A stretch of 64,000 nucleotides of DNA from Psychrobacter sp. Pi2-52. GTDB taxonomy: Bacteria > Pseudomonadota > Gammaproteobacteria > Pseudomonadales > Moraxellaceae. A program made the translations under genes and the position numbers. Below the pieces are notes generated by a model. That model worked only from the letters and a program-made list of their open reading frames with translations, was not told the DNA's origin and ran no database searches. Below are positions 1 to 8,915 of this stretch, in pieces. Where the stretch lies: assembly GCF_904846705.1 (NCBI RefSeq), contig NZ_CAJHBS010000009.1, forward strand, positions 44,374 through 108,373. Reading direction: 5' to 3'. Numbering within the stretch: the stretch's first letter is position 1; every line of letters begins with the position of its first letter.

Positions 1-38
1 AAAGCACTTGAATGACAACGTCATTTCAAGTGCTTTTT
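1..38. terminator. Bidirectional hairpin terminator
   Basis: Arms AAGCACTTGA-ATGAC and GTCATTTCAAGTGCTT pair with one bulged base and are followed by a T-run on the plus strand and preceded by A's. This is the usual form of a terminator shared by convergent genes. It sits downstream of the minus-strand lipoprotein gene at 99-911; the gene on the other side lies outside the window. Confidence 0.7.
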
Positions 39-98
39 ATTGAACGCAATATAAGAAGCAATAGGAGTTAGATATTAACATTGAAATATAGATGCGTA

Positions 99-911
99 TT
101 ACTCTTTATTTTCAACCAATCCAATCATCACGCCCATCTCTTTTTTATCCTGCTTATCGATACTAGGCGCATACAATGCTGAGGCAATACCACCGTCTAA
201 AAACAGCGCGTTTGAACAACCTAACTCATTCTTAAATAGTTCTGCAAACTGATAAAAGGTCACAGGCTCATAGCTATTAACGAGCTGTATACTGCCATCA
301 CGGCAAACACCTGCACCATTACGCAGTTTGATTGAGCTGCTATCAGGGTTGAACTTTGGGTGTATCTCGTCATTGATGACCAGCATAGGACCCGACTGCG
401 TCGCATACCAAGGCTGCACATCACCATTGCTTATCTGCTCATTTAACGCATTACTTTCGGTGATTTGCACGTTGCCAGCTTGGTCCCACCACATAACCCC
501 ATTAGGTAATAGATGAAAATTACCGCCACCTTCTTTTGTATTTAGCGATTTGAGTTCTTTGCCTTCGATGACGGTATAGCCAATCGGCGCATAGTTTTCA
601 TTATACATGCCTGCATTCATCGCAAATTTGAGGGTCTCATGATTCGGTAATGTGGCCAATAACGCATCAAAGGTCAGCAGAGGCTCATTGTTATCAGAGG
701 ATTGCCAAAACAGTTGTAATGAATAACGCTCGCTCGCTAACGCGGTAGCATCGACACGGCAAATACTATAAGCAAAGGGCGTGTCTTTAGTCTGACATGA
801 CCAGCTATCGGTATCGCTACTAGTCGCATTGGTATTTGTCTGCTGGCAAGCGCTCAGGCCTAGCGCAAGCACTATCGTTGATAAGAATAAGTTAAAAATA
901 GAACTTGGCAT
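99..911 (-). CDS. Phosphodiester glycosidase family lipoprotein (NAGPA/DUF2233-like)
   Basis: The 270-residue product begins with a lipoprotein signal peptide ending in the lipobox LSAC, with the lipidated Cys at about residue 22, so it should be anchored in the cell envelope. The body has the landmarks of the NAGPA family: an FAMNAGMY segment followed by PIGYTV, a GGGNFHL stretch, and a C-terminal FLDGGIASALY segment carrying the conserved Asp-Gly-Gly. Family members hydrolyse sugar phosphodiesters or bind cell-wall glycans; the substrate here cannot be read from sequence. I chose the ATG at 911 over a TTG one codon upstream. No strong Shine-Dalgarno is visible. It is transcribed alone toward the terminator at 1-38. 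Confidence 0.75.
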   Translation of the reverse strand: MPSSIFNLFLSTIVLALGLSACQQTNTNATSSDTDSWSCQTKDTPFAYSICRVDATALASERYSLQLFWQSSDNNEPLLTFDALLATLPNHETLKFAMNAGMYNENYAPIGYTVIEGKELKSLNTKEGGGNFHLLPNGVMWWDQAGNVQITESNALNEQISNGDVQPWYATQSGPMLVINDEIHPKFNPDSSSIKLRNGAGVCRDGSIQLVNSYEPVTFYQFAELFKNELGCSNALFLDGGIASALYAPSIDKQDKKEMGVMIGLVENKE

Positions 912-1016
912 CAATCACGCGTCTTTTAATGTGTAAATTATTTGAGTTTGGTTACTATCTACCGCTTAATTACTCCTTCATCACTACTTTTTAAATACAA
1001 CGATTTAGGCACTGAT

Positions 1017-2831
1017 TCAGTCATTAGTAGGCGGAAAGTCACGGATTGTATTGTTCACATTACCAATTAATCGTCCACCATCGGTGAGATTGGTCAAGTG
1101 CTCAGAATTATACCCAGCGCTGTGTTCTGTTGGCGCGCCAGTTTCCTTGCCCTTATCACGCGAGTCTTTGTTATAAGCAATGAGTGCGTCATTATTGGCT
1201 AAGAAGCTATCAGGGTTTGCCATGACCCACATCTGGTTAAATACATCGGCACGGGCACTATGATCGAGCAATGCGCCTTTATCAGTAAAGTAGAAGAATT
1301 TGGATAACAGCTTAATCTGCCCATCGTCTAAGCGGCGTGCAATATGATACGGCTGTAATTGGCTAGGATGCTGTAAACCAACCGCACCTACGATACTGGC
1401 AAGCGATTTTAGCGTGTTTTTATGGAAACTTGCAACACGCTCAGCTTTACTAGGGACGTCGAGCGCCTTTTGACGATATGGATCTTGGGTAGCTACACCC
1501 GTTGGGCAAGTGTTGGTATGACAAGAGCGCGACTGAATGCAGCCAACCGCAAACATAAAGCCACGTGCTGAGTTACACCAATCGGCACCTAGCGCAATCA
1601 TGCGAGCGATATCAAAGCCTGAGACTATCTTTCCACTGACGCCAAGCTTAATTTTGTCACGAATACCTGCACCGACTAAAGTGTTATGTACGAGCAAAAA
1701 CCCTTCAACCATTGGCATGCCGACATTGTCCATAAACTCAACGGGCGCTGCACCTGTGCCGCCTTCTGCACCATCAATAACGATAAAGTCAGGGTAATTA
1801 TTCGTCTCTATCATCGCTTTGACAATCGCCATAAACTGCCATGGCTGACCAATACATAGCTTAAAGCCAACTGGCTTGCCACCCGATAAATCACGTAGCT
1901 GCTGCCAAAAGGCGACAAGCTCGCGCGGGGTGCTAAATGCGCTATGCGAAGAGGGCGAAATGCAGTCTTGACCCGTAGGCACTTGACGTGTGTCCGCAAT
2001 CTCTTGCGTGATTTTACTAGAAGGAAGGACGCCACCTTTACCAGGCTTGGCACCTTGTGAAAGCTTAATTTCAAGCATTTTAACTTGCGGATCGACAGCT
2101 TTTTCAGCAAAAGACTGTGGATCAAAGTTACCATCATTATCACGGCAACCAAAATAACCCGTACCCAACTCCCAAATCAAATCACCACCGAACTTACGAT
2201 GATAAGGGCTGATCGCGCCTTCGCCTGTGTCATGGGTAAAACCGCCGAGTTTTGCGCCTTGATTGAGTGCCATGATGGCGTTTGCTGACAGGCTGCCAAA
2301 GCTCATCGCTGAGATATTAAATACCGACATATCGTGTGGCTGCTGACAACGCTCACCACCGACCATAATACGAAAGTCTTTGTTTTCTAGTGGGGCACTG
2401 ATGGTAGATTGCAAAAACCATTCTTTGCCATGAGTATATAAATTATCTAGCGTACCAAAGGCATTAGTGTCACTAACGTTCTTAGCACGTTGATAGACTA
2501 GCGCACGCTGCTGACGTGAGAACGGTACTTGTTCTTTATCGTCCTCAAGCAAGTACTGGCGAATCTCAGGACGGAAATCTTCCAACACATAGCGAATATG
2601 TCCAGCGACAGGGTAGTTGCTCAATATCGCGTGCTTAGACTGAATCAAATCATAAATACCAAGCGCCACAGCCAAACCACCGATTACAATCAGCCACCAA
2701 CTTACCAATAATAAACCCGCTAACAGAATTAAAATCGCCGCGCCAAACGTGCTATAGCGAAGTAATAATCCGATAAAGTACGGCGAACTGGTTTTGGGTT
2801 CAGGGTTTAGATTGGTACGAGATTCAGGCAT
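1017..2831 (-). CDS. FMN-binding glutamate synthase-family protein, membrane-anchored
   Basis: This 604-residue protein has two hydrophobic segments near its N terminus (about residues 20-65), then a long domain resembling the FMN-binding synthase domain of glutamate synthase. Landmarks are GGTGAAPVEFMDNVG and the cysteine pattern C-x5-C-x4-C in CIQSRSCHTNTCP, which in glutamate synthase ligates a 3Fe-4S cluster. It lacks the N-terminal glutamine amidotransferase and central domains of GltB, so it is one of the short stand-alone synthase-domain proteins whose physiological reaction is not established. The ATG at 2831 is chosen over an in-frame TTG at 2843. It could be an NADH- or ferredoxin-linked oxidoreductase rather than a true glutamate synthase. 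Confidence 0.8.
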   Translation of the reverse strand: MPESRTNLNPEPKTSSPYFIGLLLRYSTFGAAILILLAGLLLVSWWLIVIGGLAVALGIYDLIQSKHAILSNYPVAGHIRYVLEDFRPEIRQYLLEDDKEQVPFSRQQRALVYQRAKNVSDTNAFGTLDNLYTHGKEWFLQSTISAPLENKDFRIMVGGERCQQPHDMSVFNISAMSFGSLSANAIMALNQGAKLGGFTHDTGEGAISPYHRKFGGDLIWELGTGYFGCRDNDGNFDPQSFAEKAVDPQVKMLEIKLSQGAKPGKGGVLPSSKITQEIADTRQVPTGQDCISPSSHSAFSTPRELVAFWQQLRDLSGGKPVGFKLCIGQPWQFMAIVKAMIETNNYPDFIVIDGAEGGTGAAPVEFMDNVGMPMVEGFLLVHNTLVGAGIRDKIKLGVSGKIVSGFDIARMIALGADWCNSARGFMFAVGCIQSRSCHTNTCPTGVATQDPYRQKALDVPSKAERVASFHKNTLKSLASIVGAVGLQHPSQLQPYHIARRLDDGQIKLLSKFFYFTDKGALLDHSARADVFNQMWVMANPDSFLANNDALIAYNKDSRDKGKETGAPTEHSAGYNSEHLTNLTDGGRLIGNVNNTIRDFPPTND

Positions 2832-3087
2832 AGCGAGGCTCAATAGTAATGATTGATATAGATAAGATGCTTACATTGGTCGCGTACATCATACACGCAT
2901 GACGTCATTACGTCGGTATCAATGGGTAACAGTTTGGTCAGAATCACTTTCGTTAGGAGCTGCGTTAGTTCGGTTGCACAAACAAGTAATGACAGTATAT
3001 GCAATAAAGTGATTAAAAATAGCTCATATGCTACTTTAGATAGCGAAAACCATCGAGCAGGGTAGCCATAATATTTTAAGAAGATAT

Positions 3088-3315
3088 TTCGATGAAGACA
3101 TGCTGACAACTATTGATCCATTTGATGCGGTGCAATTGGCATATGTGATTGAGATTTGTATTAATCATAGAAACCAAGCGCCAGCAGGGCGCTATCTGTA
3201 TGCCAACTCCAGAACTCAGCTAAAAAGCAATAACGACAGCGACCGACTGCGTAAGTATCTGCTAAAGTTTGGGCTGAGGTTTGATGGGTTAAAACGACAA
3301 GATCAAAAAGGATAA
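3088..3315 (+). pseudogene. rtcR: 3' remnant of rtcR (sigma-54 RNA-repair regulator)
   Basis: The translated stretch FDAVQLAYVIEICINHR followed by SNNDSDRLRKYLLKFGL resembles the extreme C terminus of RtcR, the sigma-54-dependent activator of the rtcBA RNA ligase/cyclase operon. RtcR proteins end with a FDxVQLxxVIxxCR segment and NDADRLRKYLxxFGL. The CARF-like sensor, AAA+ and most other regions are missing: the frame is open only from 3040, after a TAG at 3037. An ATG at 3100 could start a 71-residue peptide, but this is most simply the tail of a deleted gene. Its stop lies three bases before the next ATG. No rtcB or rtcA lies nearby. Confidence 0.7.
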
Positions 3316-3318
3316 GAC

Positions 3319-4311
3319 ATGAATAACACAGGATTCGTGGCAGGAACGCTCGTGCATACGGATAAAGGACTAGTGCCGATTCAGGACATTAAAGTCGGCG
3401 ACTTAATTTTATCAAAGCCTGTACTCTCCAAGCCTGAAGATGGTAGCGGTGACATAGAGTATAAGCCTGTCATAAGTACGTTTACATCCCCGAAAAAGGA
3501 AAGAATCTTTAAAGTTGAATACTTTAACGAAACGGTAGCCAAGCAAGGTGAGAAGGGTAGAAACTATATCTTATGTACCAGCAACCACCCATTTTGGGTA
3601 ACTCGGCAGCCTGAAGATTTAGAGGGTGAGTGGTTATCGGCGGAGCGTTTACCAGCTGGATATCTAACGTCTGCTCATGGTGATACGATTGCACTTGATG
3701 ATTACTCGTTTATCCCTGTACGCACCTTACCTAACTTCCCTGAAGGTACAGCGTATACTCAAAGTATTGAGGAACATGACTTATGGGAGACAGATGGTCT
3801 GGTTCAGTTTGTGAAATTTACGGATGATGGCTACCAGTTTGTCAGTTTAGCCAATACAGAAGAAGCGTTCAAAGAAGAAATCAAAACTGTCAATCTGCAA
3901 ACTTCTGATGCCAAGTTGCTCATCAATGAAAAGGCACCCTTTATTATAGACCCTGATCTTTATAAAACATTGAATGTAAGATTACGTCAAGACATAGCGC
4001 CTAAGACACATAGTGCAGAAAGGTTTGTAAGAGAGATGCACTCACCTCTAATATTTGAGGGAAAAATAATCAAAGAAAATAGAATTGGTGATGAAGGTTT
4101 ATTCAAAAAAGCTTTAGCCAGTATCAAAAAGTATGGCGATTCAATGGGATTAACAGAAGAAAGTATCCATGAGCAGATGCGACGCTATAACGATGTCTGC
4201 CCCAATCCTTATGAAGACTATGTCTATAACATAGAAGTGGCGGACCATCATACGTATTTTGTTGGACACGATGCCGTGTGGGTATTAGACGCTAAAGAGC
4301 CAGCCAATTAA
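3319..4311 (+). CDS. Free-standing Hint (intein-like) domain protein with altered splice residues
   Basis: The 330-residue protein is a Hint domain of the type found in polymorphic toxins. Block A reads GFVAGTLVHTDKGLVPIQ at residues 5-22, block B contains TSNHPFWV at about 87-94, and the C-terminal block reads NIEVADHHTYFVG then VWVLDA. In active Hint domains block A starts with the nucleophile Cys and the last block ends VWVHN; here these are Gly5 and Leu323-Asp324, so autocleavage or splicing looks lost even though the fold and TxxH motif remain. There is no toxin domain before or after it. The start has AAGGA nine bases upstream and follows the rtcR remnant by three bases. Residues 170-290 match nothing I recognise. 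Confidence 0.7.
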   Translation: MNNTGFVAGTLVHTDKGLVPIQDIKVGDLILSKPVLSKPEDGSGDIEYKPVISTFTSPKKERIFKVEYFNETVAKQGEKGRNYILCTSNHPFWVTRQPEDLEGEWLSAERLPAGYLTSAHGDTIALDDYSFIPVRTLPNFPEGTAYTQSIEEHDLWETDGLVQFVKFTDDGYQFVSLANTEEAFKEEIKTVNLQTSDAKLLINEKAPFIIDPDLYKTLNVRLRQDIAPKTHSAERFVREMHSPLIFEGKIIKENRIGDEGLFKKALASIKKYGDSMGLTEESIHEQMRRYNDVCPNPYEDYVYNIEVADHHTYFVGHDAVWVLDAKEPAN

Positions 4312-4323
4312 CCAGCTCTTTAG
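4292..4323 (+). terminator. Hairpin at the end of the Hint gene
   Basis: CTAAAGAGC and GCTCTTTAG form a perfect 9-bp stem around a 14-base loop, spanning the stop codon of the Hint gene. No long T-run follows, so termination strength is uncertain. Confidence 0.4.
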
Positions 4324-4386
4324 TTTATATCAATAGAAAAGTGTCATGACTGGCTAAAAGGCTTATATCTTCACCATATTACTGTT

Positions 4387-5214
4387 TTAAACCCCGCCAC
4401 CAATCCGCTCTGCCAACGCCTGCAATTTTGGCACTATCATCGCAGCATACTCATCCGCTTCCCAATTAGCGCTTGGTACACTGGCATTCAGCGAATACGC
4501 GTATTGTCCTGTTGCGACATCATATACGCCAACCGCGACTGCTAATATGTCAGTAGAGAATTCCCCATCAGACACGGTATAGCCATACTTTTCATAATGC
4601 TCTGCCGCGCTGTCTAGGGCAGTTTGCGCATGGTTATAATCTTCATCAGACAAATTCTCTTGTAGGTTGCTAATGATGACCGCCTGTCTCGCTTGCGTAC
4701 TTACCGCATAAAAAGCACGTCCAATGGCAGTGCGTGCGACAGGTACGGCGGAGCCAACCTGTAAATTGACCGATAGACGAGCAGGACTACGGCAACAGGC
4801 GTGATAGCGCATTTCTCCTTCGACTTCGGTTGCCAAATTCACCGATACTTCGTTTTCACTAGCGAACTGCCGTAATAGTGGTTCAGCTGCTGCCACCATA
4901 TCATGACGACTCCACGCGGTCGCACTGAGCCGTACAGCACTACTGCCCAATTGATACTGTCCGTGCTCAGTGACACGTAAAAAACCGAGCATGGTCAAAG
5001 TATGAATAAGGCGAGTAATGGTTGCTTTTGGTAGTTCGGTCATTTGACATAGCTGCTGATGGGTGAGCCGCTCATGGTGCTCAAAAGCCGCCAGTATGAT
5101 CAGTCCCCGTCCCAATGCCGTCACAAACTGGCGGTCATTCTCTTCCTTATTTTGACTCATTGTTGCATGCATGCGTTCGAGTAGTGGAGTAACTGTTGAT
5201 AAGGGTTTTGTCAT
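4387..5214 (-). CDS. IclR family transcriptional regulator (glutarate island, first)
   Basis: This 275-residue protein has an N-terminal winged helix-turn-helix (about residues 28-95, including LPKATITRLIHTLTMLGFL) and the C-terminal IclR effector domain (SVNLATEVEGEMRYHACCRS; AVPVARTAIGRAFYA; VAVGVYD). IclR proteins bind short palindromes and respond to small aromatic or organic acids. It is transcribed divergently from gcdH, and the intergenic region carries an IclR/KdgR-like palindrome at 5283-5297, so it probably controls gcdH and itself. The start at 5214 has AGATGAG about six bases upstream. Residues 1-25 precede the usual IclR start, and an internal ATG for MSQNKEEN is an alternative start. 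Confidence 0.85.
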   Translation of the reverse strand: MTKPLSTVTPLLERMHATMSQNKEENDRQFVTALGRGLIILAAFEHHERLTHQQLCQMTELPKATITRLIHTLTMLGFLRVTEHGQYQLGSSAVRLSATAWSRHDMVAAAEPLLRQFASENEVSVNLATEVEGEMRYHACCRSPARLSVNLQVGSAVPVARTAIGRAFYAVSTQARQAVIISNLQENLSDEDYNHAQTALDSAAEHYEKYGYTVSDGEFSTDILAVAVGVYDVATGQYAYSLNASVPSANWEADEYAAMIVPKLQALAERIGGGV

Positions 5215-5282
5215 TTTATACTCATCTTTTTTTGATAAAGGTTTACAGCGCAGCGAAAGTTTGGTTAAATGGTTTTAAATTA

Positions 5283-5297
5283 TGAAACTAAGTTTCG
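5283..5297. promoter_or_regulatory. Candidate IclR-family operator
   Basis: TGAAACTAAGTTTCG contains GAAAC-TAA-GTTTC, a perfect 5-3-5 inverted repeat in the divergent spacer between the iclR-type gene and gcdH. It resembles the known operator of the IclR-family regulator KdgR (TGAAAC-N3-GTTTCA type). Its role here is inferred from position and resemblance. Confidence 0.5.
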
Positions 5298-5390
5298 CAC
5301 AGCGGAATAATGAAGTCAATGACTTGTTAGACCAAATGATGTATCAATCACTATTCGTCAGTCAGGATGACTGATACCAAGGAGATCCAC

Positions 5391-6575
5391 ATGGCAACAT
5401 CTACTAGCCCACGCTTTGATTGGGAAGATCCTTTTTTACTACGTGACCAGCTCACTGAAGAAGAGCGCATGGTCACCGACAGCGCGCGTCAGTTTTTTCA
5501 AAAAGAGCTGATGCCTGGCATTATTGAGGCCAATCGCAATGAGAATTTTGACCGTAATATCATGCGTCAAATGGGTGAAATGGGTCTGCTTGGTGTCACG
5601 ATTGAAGGTTATGGCTGTGCTGGCTTATCGAGTGTTGCTTATGGTCTGATTGCCAAGGAAGTAGAAGCCGTTGATTCGGGCTACCGTTCAGCGATGAGTG
5701 TACAATCAAGCCTAGTGATGCATCCTATTTGGGCGTATGGCACAGAAGAGCAAAGAGAGCGTTATTTGCCTAAGCTTGCCACAGGTGAGTATGTAGGCTG
5801 CTTCGGTCTGACTGAGCCAGATTCAGGATCTGATCCTTCATCGATGTCTACTCGTGCGCGCGCTGTGGATGGCGGTTATGAGCTGACTGGCAATAAAATG
5901 TGGATCACCAACAGTCCTATCGCTGACGTATTCGTCGTGTGGGCAAAAGACGATGCTGGCGAGATTCGCGGTTTTGTTTTAGACAAAGGTATGAAAGGAT
6001 TATCTGCGCCGAAAATCGAAGGCAAGTTCTCATTACGTGCGTCAGTCACGGGTGAGATTGTCATGGACAAAGTATTCGTCCCTGAAGCCAATGCTTTCCC
6101 AGATATCCGTGGTCTAAAAGGGCCATTTGGCTGCTTGAACAAAGCCCGCTATGGTATCGCTTGGGGTTCGATGGGTGCGGCAGAATTCTGTTGGAAAGCC
6201 GCTCGTCAGTACACGCTCGATCGTAAGCAGTTTGGTCGTCCGCTAGCCGCAACGCAGCTGGTACAGCTAAAGCTGGCTAATATGCAGACAGAAATCACCT
6301 TAGGTCTACAAGCAGCGCTACGTGTCGGTCGTTTGATGGATGAAGACAACGCAGCGCCTGAAATGATTTCACTTATTAAGCGTAATAACTGCGGCAAGGC
6401 GCTTGATATCGCTCGCATCGCTCGTGACATGCATGGCGGTAACGGTATCTCTGATGAGTTCCATATTATCCGTCACGTGATGAACTTGGAAGCCGTCAAT
6501 ACTTACGAGGGTACACATGATATTCATGCGCTTATCCTAGGCCGTGCACAGACAGGCATTCAAGCGTTCTTTTAA
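5391..6575 (+). CDS. gcdH: Glutaryl-CoA dehydrogenase
   Basis: GcdH oxidises and decarboxylates glutaryl-CoA to crotonyl-CoA with FAD, passing electrons to ETF. The 394-residue protein has the acyl-CoA dehydrogenase signatures [17 protein letters not shown] and [16 protein letters not shown], and the catalytic Glu in [20 protein letters not shown] at about residue 373, matching the GCDH subgroup in this region and in overall length. The start at 5391 is chosen because AAGGAG lies six bases upstream; an upstream in-frame ATG at 5367 has no such site. Its neighbours are a divergent IclR regulator and a downstream CoA transferase that could supply glutaryl-CoA. Confidence 0.93.
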   Translation: MATSTSPRFDWEDPFLLRDQLTEEERMVTDSARQFFQKELMPGIIEANRNENFDRNIMRQMGEMGLLGVTIEGYGCAGLSSVAYGLIAKEVEAVDSGYRSAMSVQSSLVMHPIWAYGTEEQRERYLPKLATGEYVGCFGLTEPDSGSDPSSMSTRARAVDGGYELTGNKMWITNSPIADVFVVWAKDDAGEIRGFVLDKGMKGLSAPKIEGKFSLRASVTGEIVMDKVFVPEANAFPDIRGLKGPFGCLNKARYGIAWGSMGAAEFCWKAARQYTLDRKQFGRPLAATQLVQLKLANMQTEITLGLQAALRVGRLMDEDNAAPEMISLIKRNNCGKALDIARIARDMHGGNGISDEFHIIRHVMNLEAVNTYEGTHDIHALILGRAQTGIQAFF

Positions 6576-6616
6576 GAATTTTTAGCTAATAATTTTTGGT
6601 ACAACTGTATTTTATG

Positions 6617-6674
6617 ACGTACGTTACTGCTTGGCTTTTTATCAAAAGAGCATTAACAGTAGCGTACGTTTTTC
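6617..6674 (+). terminator. Probable terminator after gcdH
   Basis: ACGTACGTTACTG (6617-6629) pairs with CAGTAGCGTACGT (6657-6669) with one G-T wobble, followed by TTTTC. The loop is long (27 bases), so this may be a weak or processed terminator between gcdH and the CoA transferase gene. Confidence 0.5.
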
Positions 6675-6676
6675 AG

Positions 6677-6723
6677 TTGTTATTCATGATTCAACGGTTA
6701 AATAGCTAAATCATGAATAACAA
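6677..6723. repeat. Perfect 15-bp inverted repeat upstream of the CoA transferase
   Basis: TTGTTATTCATGATT (6677-6691) and AATCATGAATAACAA (6709-6723) are exact reverse complements around a 17-base centre. The repeat lies 47 bases before the CoA transferase ATG. It lacks a T-run, so it could be an operator, an mRNA-stabilising hairpin or a leader structure rather than a terminator. Confidence 0.65.
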
Positions 6724-6770
6724 TTTTATGATTAAAAGTCGCAAAATACGCGACAGAGTAAGGGAAGCTC

Positions 6771-7988
6771 ATGACAGATATGATTGATATGGCTAATATG
6801 CCAAAGGGCGCATTGCATGGTATTAAAGTGCTTGATTTATCGAGAGTGTTGGCAGGGCCTTCTTGTACCCAAGTGCTTGCTGATCTTGGTGCCGAAGTCA
6901 TCAAGGTTGAGCGTCCACATATCGGTGATGAGACACGTCATTGGGCACCGCCAGTATTCAGTGACGATACCTCCGCTTATTACGCTACGATTAACCGCAA
7001 TAAAAAGTCGCTCACGGTAGATATCACTACGCCGACAGGGCAAACCATCATTAAACAGCTAATCGCTGAGAGTGATATTTTGGTTGAGAACTTCAAAGTC
7101 GGTGGTCTAAAAAAATACGGCTTGGATTATGACAGCTTAAAACAAGACAATCCGCGGCTGATTTATGCGTCATTGACAGGCTTTGGGCAGACAGGTCCCG
7201 ATGCCGAACGCCCCGGCTATGACTATATTATCCAAGGATTGTCAGGGCTGATGAGTATCACGGGTCCAAGCGATGGCGAGCCGCACAAAGTTGGCGTGGC
7301 AGTGGTCGATTTGTTTGCAGGTTTACAGTTGACGATTGGTATTCAGGCGGCACTATTGGCGCGTCAAAATACGGGTGTTGGTCAACATGTCGATGTGGCA
7401 TTGCTCGATAGCGCGCTCGCCATGCTGGCCAATGTCGGTATGAATCATTTGGCTTCAGACAAGATTCCACCAAGACTGGGCAATCAGCATCCTAATATTG
7501 TGCCGTATCAAGTGTTTGCTGGCGAGGGCGAGCAGCACTTTATTTTAGCTTGCGGTAATGACAGTCAGTTTGCCAAACTTTGCACCGTGCTCGCAGTCGA
7601 TTGGCATACCGATGAGCGCTTTGCGACCAATCCACAACGCGTTGCCAACCGCGAACTGCTGTGTAGTGACCTGACTAAGCAATTTGCCAAGCAGCCACGT
7701 ACTTATTGGCTAGAGGTTTTAGATCAAGCAGGTATTCCATGCGGCGCGATTCATAACGTAGCTGAAGCCCTGGCCATGCCGCAAGCGCAAGCAAGGAATA
7801 TGATTGTTAATTTCACCGAGCAAGGCAGTCCAGTACGCGCACTTGGTAACCCTATCAAGTTATCCGCATCACCAGTCAGCTATCGCACGCCGCCACCGCA
7901 GTTGAGCGAGCATACTGATAGCACACTTGCTAAACTGGGCTATGACAGCGAGATGATCGCAAAGCTAAAAGCCGATGGAATTGTTTAA
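6771..7988 (+). CDS. CaiB/BaiF family (class III) CoA transferase
   Basis: The 405-residue protein has the class III CoA transferase fold signatures: GIKVLDLSRVLAGPSCTQVL at the N terminus, NRNKKSLTVD, FGQTGPDAERPGYDYIIQG, and VDVALLDSALAML with the catalytic Asp. These enzymes move CoA between carboxylic acids. Placed directly after gcdH, its most likely role is making glutaryl-CoA from glutarate (the role of SUGCT in mammals), with succinyl-CoA as a possible donor. That substrate is inferred only from context. The start at 6771 is preceded by AAGGGAAG. It converges on the second IclR gene across a shared terminator. Confidence 0.85.
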   Translation: MTDMIDMANMPKGALHGIKVLDLSRVLAGPSCTQVLADLGAEVIKVERPHIGDETRHWAPPVFSDDTSAYYATINRNKKSLTVDITTPTGQTIIKQLIAESDILVENFKVGGLKKYGLDYDSLKQDNPRLIYASLTGFGQTGPDAERPGYDYIIQGLSGLMSITGPSDGEPHKVGVAVVDLFAGLQLTIGIQAALLARQNTGVGQHVDVALLDSALAMLANVGMNHLASDKIPPRLGNQHPNIVPYQVFAGEGEQHFILACGNDSQFAKLCTVLAVDWHTDERFATNPQRVANRELLCSDLTKQFAKQPRTYWLEVLDQAGIPCGAIHNVAEALAMPQAQARNMIVNFTEQGSPVRALGNPIKLSASPVSYRTPPPQLSEHTDSTLAKLGYDSEMIAKLKADGIV

Positions 7989-8027
7989 CAGAGTTTTTGG
8001 ATTATATTTTTTAGACCTGCACCGATA

Positions 8028-8064
8028 TTTAATCCTAACGCTACCTTTCAGCGTTAGGATTAAA
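8028..8064. terminator. Bidirectional terminator
   Basis: TTTAATCCTAACGCT and AGCGTTAGGATTAAA form a perfect 15-bp stem with a 7-base loop between the convergent CoA transferase and IclR genes. It overlaps the stop codon of the minus-strand IclR gene. Confidence 0.85.
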
Positions 8065-8811
8065 GCCTAAATGCTGCTCAATTTGCTCCGCCAATTCAAT
8101 CAATACTGCACTGACCTCAGCCCGTTTAGACTCATACTCTCCTTGTAAAAAACTTACTGCCATACCAGCAACTGCATTGCCTGATGCGTTACGAATATAA
8201 GTGCCCAAGCAGTACATCCCATCGCGCAACTGTCCATCATCGAGAGACACTCGGCTTTCTTGTATCGCTGCAAGCTCAGCGGATAAATCGGTAAAATTCT
8301 TGACCCCATGTTGGGTCATCGGCGTCGGAAACGTGTCTTTATACAATGATTTGATACTGTCCATCGACAACGTCGATAGCATGGCTTTGCCTGTCGCCGA
8401 AAATACGGCAGGTACGCGAACGCCTGCTCGAAAAGTAAAGCCAAGCGGTGCAGGCGACTCATGACAAGCCAAAAATACCACTTCGCCCAAATCAAGCTTG
8501 GACAAGGTAACCGTGTGCTGAAGAAGTACCGGATATTGCATAATCAAATCTTTAAACAACTGCACTACGCCTTGCTGCTGCTCATACTTGCCTGCCCAAT
8601 ACATCAAATATGAACCCAAATAAAAACGGCTTTCAGGGTCTTTGTAAATGACATGCTTGGTCAATAGACTTTGCAAAATATTGTGAGTGGAGCTACGCGG
8701 AAGCCCAAGTTCTTTTGCGATATGAGCCGCTGTCAGAGGCTGTGAGCTATCAGTAATCAAGTCCAAAATCTGAAACGTTTTGTCTAGCGCAGGCACGGCA
8801 GTCGAGCTCAT
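8041..8811 (-). CDS. IclR family transcriptional regulator (glutarate island, second)
   Basis: The 256-residue protein has an IclR winged helix at residues 5-70 (LTAAHIAKELGLPRSSTHNI) and an effector domain with PLGFTFRAGVRVPAVFSATG and DDGQLRDGMYCLGTYIRN. It is divergent from the gabD-gabT-permease cluster and so is the best candidate regulator for it. The spacer holds two inverted repeats (8916-8948). It differs clearly from the IclR at 4387-5214, so the two are not a recent duplication. The AGGTT upstream of the ATG at 8811 is a weak ribosome site. Confidence 0.85.
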   Translation of the reverse strand: MSSTAVPALDKTFQILDLITDSSQPLTAAHIAKELGLPRSSTHNILQSLLTKHVIYKDPESRFYLGSYLMYWAGKYEQQQGVVQLFKDLIMQYPVLLQHTVTLSKLDLGEVVFLACHESPAPLGFTFRAGVRVPAVFSATGKAMLSTLSMDSIKSLYKDTFPTPMTQHGVKNFTDLSAELAAIQESRVSLDDGQLRDGMYCLGTYIRNASGNAVAGMAVSFLQGEYESKRAEVSAVLIELAEQIEQHLGFNPNAER

Positions 8812-8915
8812 AAATAACCTATAAAATGAAATAAAAGAAAGAAGTACAAGATAATTTTTAAAATAATGAGATTAAGGGTTGCAAATCGCGACATATCGTT
8901 CTTATAATGATGTCT

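Noticed and set aside
2840..3109. 89-codon minus-strand frame upstream of the glutamate-synthase-like gene
   Set aside because: No ribosome site or family match, and it overlaps the clear rtcR remnant on the other strand.
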